DNA of 6,853 bases from GAS188 sp044445965. GTDB taxonomy: Bacteria > Pseudomonadota > Alphaproteobacteria > Rhizobiales > Beijerinckiaceae. A program made the translations under genes and the position numbers. Below the pieces are notes generated by a model that saw nothing but the letters and a program-made list of their open reading frames with translations, had not been told where the DNA came from and ran no database searches. Positions 1 to 5,712 of the stretch are shown here, one piece after another. Each line of letters starts with the position of its first letter. Position 1 is the stretch's first letter. The stretch is taken from positions 1 through 6,853 of the forward strand of contig JBIOEJ010000209.1 in assembly GCA_044445965.1 (NCBI GenBank), given 5' to 3'.

Positions 1-1
1 C

Positions 2-97
2 GCCAACAAGACCGCCCGCATCATCTGGGCGCTGCTGCGGCGGGGTGGGGTCTACCGCTCGGACGCGGTTACGACCCCCGCCGTGCAAGCCGCCTGA
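2..97 (+). CDS. IS110-superfamily transposase, C-terminal end (5' part outside window)
   Basis: Frame 2 is open from the window edge and gives 31 residues before TGA at 95-97. It contains NKTARIIWALLRRGGVYR followed by a low-complexity Ala/Thr/Pro tail. The 'NK-x-AR-x-xWA-x-L…G-x-x-YR' ending is typical of the C-terminus of IS110-superfamily (DEDD, Transposase_20) recombinases. The catalytic DEDD and serine motifs lie upstream, outside the window, so neither intactness nor subgroup (IS110 or IS1111) can be judged. IS110 elements lack ordinary terminal inverted repeats, so I cannot place the right end exactly. It should lie in the next several tens to few hundred bases. The neighbouring minus-strand remnants make this a plausible hotspot of rearrangement. 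The family call is from recognition of a short tail and is fairly but not completely secure. Confidence 0.8.
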   Translation, partial: ANKTARIIWALLRRGGVYRSDAVTTPAVQAA

Positions 98-124
98 CGG
101 CGGCGAGGCGGCCGGCGCTGCGCT

Positions 125-349
125 ATGGAAGGGCTGCGCGCAGCCCGCCTCGTCTGGCTCCTTTTTGCCGGCCCTATCGTTGCGGCGATCTCGGGCTTTA
201 CGGTTTATTTGACGGGTCGGCGTTTCGCTCAGACCCCGCAAACCACGCGATCCTCTGCGGCGAACGATCTCTTCCGCGAGGCAGATCTGGCCCTTTCGCA
301 CATGAAAAATGCCCTCGAAAAGATCGCTGCTGCAGATCGTAGCCAGTAA
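125..349 (+). CDS. Small hypothetical single-pass membrane protein (doubtful ORF)
   Basis: This 74-residue ORF starts at ATG 125 and ends at TAA 347-349. I recognise no family. Residues about 9-30 (LVWLLFAGPIVAAISGFTVYL) form one hydrophobic stretch that could be a transmembrane helix or uncleaved signal anchor. A Gly-Arg-Arg stop-transfer-like sequence, a Ser/Thr-rich linker and a charged, likely amphipathic C-terminal helix (about residues 48-70) follow. The hydrophobic-then-helical layout looks protein-like, and the base composition is less GC-rich than its neighbours. Against it, there is no convincing Shine-Dalgarno sequence before 125, the start overlaps the palindrome at 131-146, and the ORF sits between an IS end and a pseudogene. 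It may be genuine, or a relic whose original N-terminus was replaced by the IS junction. Confidence 0.3.
   Translation: MEGLRAARLVWLLFAGPIVAAISGFTVYLTGRRFAQTPQTTRSSAANDLFREADLALSHMKNALEKIAAADRSQ
131..146. repeat. Perfect 16-bp palindrome GGGCTGCGCGCAGCCC
   Basis: The 16 bases read identically on both strands, with no mismatch. They begin 34 bp after the transposase stop codon and overlap the first codons of the small ORF at 125-349. No T-run follows, so this is not a standard intrinsic terminator. It could belong to the right end of the IS110-type element, be part of its insertion target, or be a chance product of GC-rich sequence. Confidence 0.7.
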
Positions 350-370
350 ATCTGCCTGAAGCGTCTTGCC

Positions 371-640
371 TCAAACATAATGCGGCACGCGCCGTTCTAT
401 GAGGCCGCCAATAGAGCGCGATGCCGATCACGGTCAGCAGCGCGATCGAGTCGAACACCATGGCGGTGTCGGACTGCCCCTCCCCATAGGTGATCAGGAA
501 TCCGAGCCCGGTATTGCCGCCGACGAGCTCGCCCGCGGTCACCCCCGCTGACGGCGAGCGTCGCGCCGATGGCAGCCCCGCCATCAAGGCCGGGAGCGAC
601 AGCGGGAAAAGAATTTTCCAGGAGGGTCTGCGCTCTCGCA
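371..640 (-). pseudogene. 3' remnant of a NitT/TauT (SsuC/TauC-type) ABC transporter permease, frameshifted
   Basis: Reading the minus strand from about 640 down gives the C-terminal third of a BPD_transp_1 permease of the sulfonate/nitrate/taurine type. It runs SWKILFPLSLPALMAGL (EAA-loop region), then VTAGELVGGNTGLGFLITYG, then the last membrane helix MVFDSIALLTVIGIALYW. The frame is broken at three places. After MAGL (near 571-572) one base is missing and the reading moves to IGATLAVSG. An extra G in the five-G run (542-546 on the plus strand) restores the original frame. After ALYW a 4-base piece (404-407) shifts the frame again, and the proper end LIERRVPHYV with stop TGA (371-373) lies in the shifted frame. 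The first two-thirds of the gene (N-terminus, earlier helices) are absent. A functional permease of this family has about 250-270 residues and six helices, so this is a dead fragment. The left limit is exact (old stop), and the limit near 640 is approximate. Confidence 0.85.
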
Positions 641-728
641 AGACACGATGAAAATCACACCGGCCCCCCTATTCGGCCATCAAGCCGCAGCGAAAAAAAT
701 TCATATCGCTCAAACCGCGGAAATTGGG

Positions 729-1019
729 TCAGTGCGCGACGGCTTCCATGATTTCCTTGGGACGCTTTTTGATTGCCAGCAAGTAAGCGGCAGCGGGCGC
801 ATCGGGGTAGCGGCGTCCTTGCTCCCAATTCTTCAGCGTCGCGAGAGGGATGCGATAGGCCGCAGAGAAGCGGTTCTGCGACATGCGCAGCGAGCGACGG
901 ATGGCCTTCACGTCGGGCACCTCGACCACCGTCACGCGCAGGCCGCGCACGTTGCCGCCGCGCGCATGCGCCGCTGCCTGCGTCAGGCTCGTGATCAGCT
1001 CTTTTGCGAACTTGCCCAT
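729..1019 (-). CDS. HigA-like antitoxin, HTH (Cro/C1-type) DNA-binding protein
   Basis: This gene encodes 96 residues, from ATG (1017-1019) to TGA (729-731). The N-terminal 30 residues are helical and charged. Residues about 35-78 form a helix-turn-helix: VPDVKAIRRSLRMSQNRFS, then AAYRIPLATLKNWEQGRR, and the PDAPAAAYLLAI segment. The 'MSQ…F…Y-x-I-P-x-x-T-L-x-NWEQG-R-x-PD' signature is that of HigA2-type antitoxins. In type II systems these neutralise a RelE/HigB mRNA interferase by direct binding and repress their own promoter. The family order is toxin first, antitoxin second, as seen here. The start is supported by GAAAGGA 8 bases upstream and by the family's length (about 95-105 residues). 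The upstream frame is also open, so a longer product fused to the toxin remnant cannot be excluded. The gene itself looks intact, but its partner is broken, so it is probably an orphan antitoxin. Confidence 0.85.
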   Translation of the reverse strand: MGKFAKELITSLTQAAAHARGGNVRGLRVTVVEVPDVKAIRRSLRMSQNRFSAAYRIPLATLKNWEQGRRYPDAPAAAYLLAIKKRPKEIMEAVAH

Positions 1020-1217
1020 GGCATCGATCCTTTCGACCGTCCAACCCTTCAACTCGCCGGCCGACTTGCGCACCGCGCGCTTCTCGTCCGGCGTCAAGTC
1101 CTCCTGCCGCGCCTTCGCGTAAACCATCAGCAAATAGAGCGGATGGTTGGCGTCGTGATAGAAATAAATCACCCGCGCCCCGCCGCGCTTGCCGCTCCCT
1201 CGGACTGACCGTCCCCA
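1020..1217 (-). pseudogene. HigB2/RelE-type toxin, N-terminally truncated remnant
   Basis: Immediately upstream of the antitoxin and in the same frame are about 66 residues that match the C-terminal half of the HigB2-like RelE superfamily (RelE/DUF1044). They contain WGRSVRGSGKRGGARVIYFY, then LYLLMVYAKARQEDLTPDEK and RAVRKSAGELKGW. In Vibrio cholerae HigB2 the equivalent part is 'GKGKRGGSRIIYYF…FYLLTIYGKNEMSDL'. Family members have about 100-110 residues and an N-terminal part with the 'NP-x-x-GD-x-I-x-GTGG-x-RK' motif. None of this is present in any of the three minus-strand frames between 1217 and 1352, so roughly the first 45-50 residues are lost. No stop codon lies between the toxin frame and the antitoxin ATG, so the two read as one chain. 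Loss of the N-terminal half should abolish the mRNA interferase fold. The pair would degrade ribosome-bound mRNA when intact; here the toxin is inferred inactive. Confidence 0.8.
1028..1034 (-). promoter_or_regulatory. Ribosome binding site of the antitoxin gene
   Basis: The minus strand reads GAAAGGA with 8 bases to ATG at 1019. This good Shine-Dalgarno match decides the antitoxin start within a frame that is open far upstream, and it suggests the antitoxin can be translated on its own. Confidence 0.6.
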
Positions 1218-1248
1218 TTGGGGGGTCGCGGTCGGCGGGCGCACGTCG

Positions 1249-1254
1249 TTGACA
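1249..1254 (+). promoter_or_regulatory. Possible -35 element (TTGACA) upstream of the binding-protein gene
   Basis: A perfect TTGACA stands 98 bases before the start codon at 1353, in the only non-coding space ahead of the operon. At 16-18 bases spacing the sequence is GC-rich (around GACGCT at 1273-1278) and a poor -10 match. The promoter is therefore tentative and may need an activator or use a different sigma factor. Confidence 0.25.
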
Positions 1255-1338
1255 GTCTGGAGACGCCCATGCGACGCTGAACCAAGACAACGCGAAGAGG
1301 CGCCGACCGAACGGGACCACCCGCGGATCGGGCCCACC

Positions 1339-1346
1339 AGGGAGGA
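1339..1346 (+). promoter_or_regulatory. Strong ribosome binding site of the binding-protein gene
   Basis: AGGGAGGA lies 6 bases before ATG 1353. This near-ideal Shine-Dalgarno sequence fixes the start of the binding protein and contrasts with the weak sites of the downstream genes. It fits high expression of the periplasmic component. Confidence 0.75.
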
Positions 1347-1352
1347 TCGTCG

Positions 1353-3395
1353 ATGACATATCGATCCATGCTGTCGGCGTCTGTTGCGTTCGGCATGCTC
1401 GCCGCCGGCGGCTGCTTCGCCGGACCGGCCGCCGCGCAAAGCAGCGACCTCGCGAAATCCGAGCTCGTCGGCAAGATCGAAGGGCCGCAACTCGTGCTCG
1501 ACCCGGCCCAAGTGCCGAAAGAGTTTCACGAGGCGCCGATGCTCGCCGAGCTGGTCAAGGCCGGCAAGCTGCCGCCGGTCAAGGACCGGCTGCCGGCGGA
1601 GCCTCTCGTCATCAAGCCGCTCAACGAGATCGGCAAATATGGCGGCACCTGGCGCCGCGGCTTCACCGGCACGGGCGACGTCGAGAACGGCAACCGCATC
1701 AATGCCTCGGACAAGCTCCTCTTCTGGGACGAGAGCGGCAACAAGATCGTGCCCTGCGTCGCCAAGTCGGTCGATATGAGCGCCGACGGGAAAACCTTCA
1801 CCATCCATCTGCGCAAGGGCATGAAGTGGTCGGACGGGGCCCCCTTCACCGCCGACGATTTCACCTTCTGGTACGAGGATCTCTACAGCAACAAGGACAT
1901 CGTGCCGACGCCGATCGCCGACATGTCGGTCAACGGCAAGCCCGGCCGCCTCGTCAAGATCGACGAGACGACGGTGCAGTTCCAATTCGACGACCCCTAC
2001 TTCCTGTTCTACGACATGCTGGCCGGCGACACGCTGATCGGGGGCGGCCAATCGGTGCGCCAGTCGCAGACCTTCACCTTCGGCGCCTACTCGCCGGGGC
2101 ACTATCTGAAGCAGTTCCTGCCGAAATATTCGTCCGAGGAGGAGGTGAACAAGCGGGCCAAGGCCGAGGGCTTCGACAATTGGGTCAAGATGATCCACTT
2201 CAAGAAGGACTGGTCCCTCAACAAGGATCTGCCGACGCTCGGGCCCTGGCACATGGTGAACCCGATCAACACGCCGAACTGGGTGCTCGAGCGCAATCCC
2301 TATTATTACGAGGTCGACACGGCGGGTAACCAGCTGCCCTATTTCGACAAGGTCATGCTGACCTTGGCCGAGAACACCGAAGTGATCAATCTGCGCGCCA
2401 TCGCCGGCGAATACGACCTGCAGGAGCGCCACATCGATATCGGCAAGCTGCCGGTCATCCTGGAGAACCAGAAGAAGGGCAACTACACCGTCCATCTCGA
2501 TCTCGCCATCAACGGCGCCGACACCATCCTCCAGGTCAACCAGAGCTACAGGGCCGACCCCGAGGTCGCCAAATGGCTGACCAACGCCGATTTCCGCCGC
2601 GCCCTGTCGCTCGGCATCGACCGCGACCAGCTCAACGAGACGTTCTGGCTAGGCCTCGCCACCCCCGGCTCGGCCGTCCCGGCCGAGAGCTCGCCCTACA
2701 ACCCCGGACCCGAGTGGCGCAAGAAATGGTCGATCCTCGACATCAAGAAGGCCAACGAGATGCTCGATGCGATCGGCCTCGCCAAGAAGGACGGCGAAGG
2801 CTTCCGCGTGCGCACCGATAACGGCCAGCGCCTGCGCATCCAGGTGCAGACGGTGCGCGCCTTCCTGCCCTGGCCGAACCAGCTCGAGATGATCGCTCAG
2901 CAATGGAAGAAGATCGGCATCCAGGCCGACGTCAAGGAGGTCGAACGGACGCTCGCCATGACCCGCGTGCTCAACAACGAGCACCACATCATGGTGTGGA
3001 ACAATGGCGGCACCGAGCTCTTCTACCTGTTTCCCCGCCACGCCATCCCGGTCGACCCCACCGAGGCCTATATGGGCCCGGAATTCGCCCAGTGGTACGC
3101 CTCGAACGGCAAGCAAGGGCGCAAGCCCGACGACCCCAACCTGCTCAAGATCTTCGACCTGTTCCGCGGCGCCGCCGGTCAGCAGGCGGAAGAGCGCTTC
3201 AAGACGGCGCAGGAGATCTGGAAGATCCTCGTCGACCAGCAATACGGCATCGGCACGGTCGGCCAGTCGGCGGCGCTGATGGGCGTGCGCCTCGTCTCCA
3301 ACAGGCTCGGCAACATCGCTTCGCGCGTGTGCATCGCGCAGCATTGCCGGGTGCCGGGCGGCTCGCATCCGGAGCAGTGGTACTACAAGGAGTAG
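1353..3395 (+). CDS. ABC transporter substrate-binding protein, family 5 (peptide/opine/nickel type), long form
   Basis: This 680-residue periplasmic binding protein captures the solute and delivers it to the permeases encoded downstream. Residues 1-28 are a Sec signal peptide with hydrophobic core and likely cleavage after PAAA (A28/Q29). Cys21 is not in a proper lipobox (A-G-G-C), so a lipoprotein is unlikely. After an unusual lead of about 65 residues comes KYGGTWRRG (95-103), then the family-5 hallmark SADGKTFTIHLRKGMKWSDG (143-162) with FTADDFTFWYE. Further family features are PTLGPWHMV (294-302), ERNPYYYEVD (313-322), YFDKVMLTL (330-338), FRRALSLGIDRDQLNE (414-429) and a C-terminal lobe ending HPEQWYYKE. 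Classical DppA/OppA have about 510-540 residues, and the extra length puts this one with the oversized binding proteins (about 620-700). The substrate cannot be read from sequence: oligopeptide, opine, plant glycoside or other sugar conjugate are all possible. The start is fixed by the strong ribosome binding site and the signal peptide. Confidence 0.93.
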   Translation: MTYRSMLSASVAFGMLAAGGCFAGPAAAQSSDLAKSELVGKIEGPQLVLDPAQVPKEFHEAPMLAELVKAGKLPPVKDRLPAEPLVIKPLNEIGKYGGTWRRGFTGTGDVENGNRINASDKLLFWDESGNKIVPCVAKSVDMSADGKTFTIHLRKGMKWSDGAPFTADDFTFWYEDLYSNKDIVPTPIADMSVNGKPGRLVKIDETTVQFQFDDPYFLFYDMLAGDTLIGGGQSVRQSQTFTFGAYSPGHYLKQFLPKYSSEEEVNKRAKAEGFDNWVKMIHFKKDWSLNKDLPTLGPWHMVNPINTPNWVLERNPYYYEVDTAGNQLPYFDKVMLTLAENTEVINLRAIAGEYDLQERHIDIGKLPVILENQKKGNYTVHLDLAINGADTILQVNQSYRADPEVAKWLTNADFRRALSLGIDRDQLNETFWLGLATPGSAVPAESSPYNPGPEWRKKWSILDIKKANEMLDAIGLAKKDGEGFRVRTDNGQRLRIQVQTVRAFLPWPNQLEMIAQQWKKIGIQADVKEVERTLAMTRVLNNEHHIMVWNNGGTELFYLFPRHAIPVDPTEAYMGPEFAQWYASNGKQGRKPDDPNLLKIFDLFRGAAGQQAEERFKTAQEIWKILVDQQYGIGTVGQSAALMGVRLVSNRLGNIASRVCIAQHCRVPGGSHPEQWYYKE

Positions 3396-3472
3396 GGCAA
3401 GGTCGTGACAGGTCGGCGGCACCTCTTGCATCGCACGACCGTTGCAGAATCCGCTTTGTCGCGTACGCCTTT

Positions 3473-3552
3473 CCGCTCATCGCCGCGAAAGCGGGGATCC
3501 AGTTTCCCCATCGCCTCAAAGACCGGATTCCCGCTTTCGCGGGAATGAGCGG
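3473..3552. repeat. REP-like long inverted repeat between binding-protein and permease genes
   Basis: Two 30-base arms (3473-3502 and 3523-3552) are inverted copies agreeing at 26 of 30 positions and separated by 20 bases. The core CCGCGAAAGCGGG occurs in each arm. The right arm alone also folds as ATTCCCGC-TTTC-GCGGGAAT (3528-3547), a perfect 8-bp stem. This 'CCCGCGAAAGCGGGAATCC' sequence type is familiar as a dispersed extragenic palindrome in alphaproteobacterial and other GC-rich genomes. The RNA could protect the 3' end of the upstream binding-protein transcript and attenuate downstream reading. No T-run follows, so it is not a canonical terminator. The arm ends 5 bases before the permease start codon. 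Confidence 0.85.
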
Positions 3553-3554
3553 AG
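3549..3554 (+). promoter_or_regulatory. Weak, hairpin-overlapped ribosome binding site of the first permease gene
   Basis: GCGGAG is the only Shine-Dalgarno-like sequence before ATG 3558. The spacing is just 3 bases, and four of its six bases (3549-3552) lie in the right arm of the REP-like repeat. Pairing of that arm would hide part of the site. This predicts low translation of the permease compared with the binding protein. Confidence 0.5.
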
Positions 3555-3557
3555 AAC

Positions 3558-4550
3558 ATGATCGCTTACATCGTTCGCCGCCTGCTCCTCGCCCTCGTCA
3601 CCATCTGGGCGATCTCGGTCCTCTCCTTCGTCATCATCCAGCTGCCGCCCGGGGATTTCGTCGACGCCTATATCTCGCGCATGTCGGCGAACGGCAGCGC
3701 CGTCTCGGCCGAGGAGGCGCAGTCGTTGCGCCGGCTCTATGGTCTCGACCAGCCGATCTACGTCCAGTACGCGAAATGGATGGGCCGCGTCGCCGAAGGC
3801 AATTTCGGCGATTCGATGGAGTGGCAACGGCCGGTGACCGAGGTCATCGGCGACCGGTTGTGGCTCACCATGGTGGTGTCGATCGCGGCGATCATCCTGA
3901 CCTGGGGCATCGCGCTCCCGATCGGCATCTATTCCGCCGTCCGGCAATATTCGATCGGCGACTACATCTTCACTTTTCTCGGATTCCTCGGCCTCGCAAT
4001 ACCGAATTTCCTGCTCGCCCTCATCATGATGTACTTCTCCTTCAAGCTCTTCGGCACCAGCATCGGCGGCCTGTTCTCGGCCGAATATCAACTCGCGCCA
4101 TGGAGCTGGGCCAAGCTCGGCGACATGCTCGCGCACCTGCCGCTGCCGGCCTTCATTCTCGCCGTCGCCGGCACCGCCCAGCTCATCCGCATCATGCGCG
4201 CCAATCTGCTCGACGAGCTGCGCAAGCCCTATGTCGTGACGGCGCGCGCCAAAGGCCTTACCGAGATGCGCGTCATCATGAAATACCCGGTGCGCGCCGC
4301 GCTCAACCCGTTCGCGAGCAGCATCGCCTATCTCTTTCCCTACGTCGTGTCGGGCAGCATCATCGTCTCGCTGGTGCTCAGCCTGCCGACGGTCGGGCCG
4401 CTGCTTCTGACCTCGCTCATCGCCCAGGACATGTTCCTCGCCGGCACCATCGTCCTCATGCTCGGCGTGATGACGGTGATCGGCACCTTTCTGTCCGATC
4501 TCCTGCTCATGTGGATCGATCCGCGCATCCGCTTCCAGGTGGACGAATGA
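3558..4550 (+). CDS. ABC transporter permease, DppB/OppB type
   Basis: This 330-residue inner-membrane permease forms half of the translocation channel for the binding protein encoded upstream. It starts MIAYIVRRLLLALVTIWAIS, the standard DppB-type first helix (about 5-28). A periplasmic segment follows with the family motif LRRLYGLDQPIYVQYAKWM (57-75) and NFGDS (82-86). Further helices lie near 102-126, 136-162, 196-212, 256-282 and 293-320. The cytoplasmic EAA loop that contacts the ATPase is DELRKPYVVTARAKGLTEMR (219-238) followed by YPVRAALNP. The C-terminus DPRIRF is typical of the family, and the length is normal (about 305-340). The start is set by the N-terminal motif, although its ribosome binding site is poor and overlaps the REP-like repeat. 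The next gene begins 13 bases after the stop, in one operon. Confidence 0.93.
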   Translation: MIAYIVRRLLLALVTIWAISVLSFVIIQLPPGDFVDAYISRMSANGSAVSAEEAQSLRRLYGLDQPIYVQYAKWMGRVAEGNFGDSMEWQRPVTEVIGDRLWLTMVVSIAAIILTWGIALPIGIYSAVRQYSIGDYIFTFLGFLGLAIPNFLLALIMMYFSFKLFGTSIGGLFSAEYQLAPWSWAKLGDMLAHLPLPAFILAVAGTAQLIRIMRANLLDELRKPYVVTARAKGLTEMRVIMKYPVRAALNPFASSIAYLFPYVVSGSIIVSLVLSLPTVGPLLLTSLIAQDMFLAGTIVLMLGVMTVIGTFLSDLLLMWIDPRIRFQVDE

Positions 4551-4563
4551 GGGGGCGTGGGCG

Positions 4564-5712
4564 ATGACCGCGATCTTCGCCCGGCTTTCGCCATGGCGAG
4601 CACCGGCGGCCGCGCCCAGCGCCGAGGAACGGATTGCCTTCGCGACGCAATTCCAGCTCACCTGGTGGCGCTTCCGCAAGCATCGCCTGGCGGTGTGGAG
4701 CGGAATGATCGTCGTCCTGTTTTATCTTGCCGCCATCTTCGCCGACTTCATCGCCTACACCGACCCACACGCGACCGATGCGCGACGCAGCTATATCCCG
4801 CCGCAGGCGATCCATATTTTCGACACGGACGGTTCGGTCCGGCCGTGGGTGCACGGGCTGAAGGGCAAGCGCGATCTGAAGACGTTCAAGATCCTCTACA
4901 CGATCGATCCCGACAGCAAACTCTATCTGCGGTTTTTCGCCGAGGGCTACCGCTACGATCTCATCGGGTTGTTCTCGACCACCACCCATCTCATCGGCGT
5001 CGCCAACGGCAACGCCGAAGACGGGCTTTATCTGCTAGGCACCGATCTCCTCGGGCGCGATCTCTGGTCGCGCCTGGCCGTGGCGACGCGCATCTCGCTG
5101 TTCATCGGGCTCGCCGGCGTCATGGTCAGCCTTTTTCTCGGCGTCCTGCTCGGCGGCATCTCCGGCCTCTACGGAGGCGCGATCGACACGCTCATCCAAC
5201 GGCTCATCGAGGTCATCCGTTCCATCCCGACCATCCCGCTATGGATGGGCCTCGCCGCGGCGCTACCCAACGACTGGTCGACGACACAGATCTATTTCGC
5301 CATCACCGTCATCATCTCGTTCATCGGCTGGACCGACCTCGCGCGGGTCGTCCGCGGCCGCTTTCTCGCGCTCCGCAGCGAGGATTTCGTGACCGCCGCC
5401 GAGCTCGCCGGAGCGAGCCGGATGCGCATCATCTTCCGCCACATGCTGCCTTCGTTCCTCAGCCACATCATCGCCGCGACCAGCCTCGCGCTGCCCGCCA
5501 TGATCATCAGCGAAACCTCGCTCAGCTTCCTCGGCCTCGGTTTGCGGCCGCCGGCGATCTCCTGGGGTATCCTGCTGCAGGACGCGCAGAACATTCAGAC
5601 CCTCGGCATCGCCCCGTGGCTGCTCGTCGCCGCGGTCCCGGTCATCGTCATCATCCTCGCCTTCAACTTCCTCGGCGACGGGCTGCGCGACGCGGCCGAT
5701 CCGTATGGCTGA
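4564..5712 (+). CDS. ABC transporter permease, DppC/OppC type, with long periplasmic insert
   Basis: This 382-residue protein is the second half of the membrane channel. An N-terminal cytoplasmic tail (1-43) contains the OppC_N-like WWRFRKHRLAVWSGMIV (34-50), leading into helix 1 (about 44-64). Between helix 1 and the conserved LLGTDLLGRDLWSRL (157-171) lies a periplasmic stretch of about 95 residues including YIPPQAIHIFDTDG (77-90). This is considerably more than in the roughly 300-residue DppC proteins, and fits the permeases paired with oversized binding proteins. The core then gives helices near 176-203, 216-236, 243-262, 298-315 and 350-372, with the EAA loop SEDFVTAAELAGASRMRIIF (272-291). 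SETSLSFLGLG (316-326) and the end GDGLRDAADPYG are standard. A GAGGGGG site (4549-4555) that overlaps the previous stop codon serves the start. The stop overlaps the ATPase start by 8 bases. Confidence 0.93.
   Translation: MTAIFARLSPWRAPAAAPSAEERIAFATQFQLTWWRFRKHRLAVWSGMIVVLFYLAAIFADFIAYTDPHATDARRSYIPPQAIHIFDTDGSVRPWVHGLKGKRDLKTFKILYTIDPDSKLYLRFFAEGYRYDLIGLFSTTTHLIGVANGNAEDGLYLLGTDLLGRDLWSRLAVATRISLFIGLAGVMVSLFLGVLLGGISGLYGGAIDTLIQRLIEVIRSIPTIPLWMGLAAALPNDWSTTQIYFAITVIISFIGWTDLARVVRGRFLALRSEDFVTAAELAGASRMRIIFRHMLPSFLSHIIAATSLALPAMIISETSLSFLGLGLRPPAISWGILLQDAQNIQTLGIAPWLLVAAVPVIVIILAFNFLGDGLRDAADPYG

Noticed and set aside
1261..1280. A -10 element for the promoter with TTGACA at 1249
   Set aside because: No hexamer at 15-19 bases spacing resembles the -10 consensus, so I kept only the -35 candidate at low confidence.
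1229..1309. 9-base inverted repeat (CGGTCGGCG and CGCCGACCG) flanking the possible -35 element
   Set aside because: The arms are short, pure GC and 63 bases apart. Such pairs are expected by chance in this composition, and no operator-like symmetry close to a start site is visible.
729..2495. Very long minus-strand open frame opposite the binding-protein gene
   Set aside because: Only the part at 729-1217 has family similarity. The rest lies antisense to a clearly real gene with complete family-5 motifs and is a typical GC-rich shadow frame, with low-complexity His/Asp/Arg/Val content.
3401..3440. 7-bp inverted repeat (GGTCGTG and CACGACC) just after the binding-protein stop codon
   Set aside because: The 26-base loop and the lack of a T-run argue against an intrinsic terminator. 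The downstream genes clearly belong to the same operon.
2903..4567. Long plus-strand frame across the end of the binding protein, the REP-like gap and the first permease
   Set aside because: It is out of frame with both recognised genes, is rich in Arg, His and Pro, has no recognisable domain and spans an intergenic repeat.
3516..4679. Long minus-strand frame opposite the first permease gene
   Set aside because: It is antisense to a permease with all family motifs, and its composition (Glu, Asp, Arg, His) is that of a shadow of hydrophobic codons.
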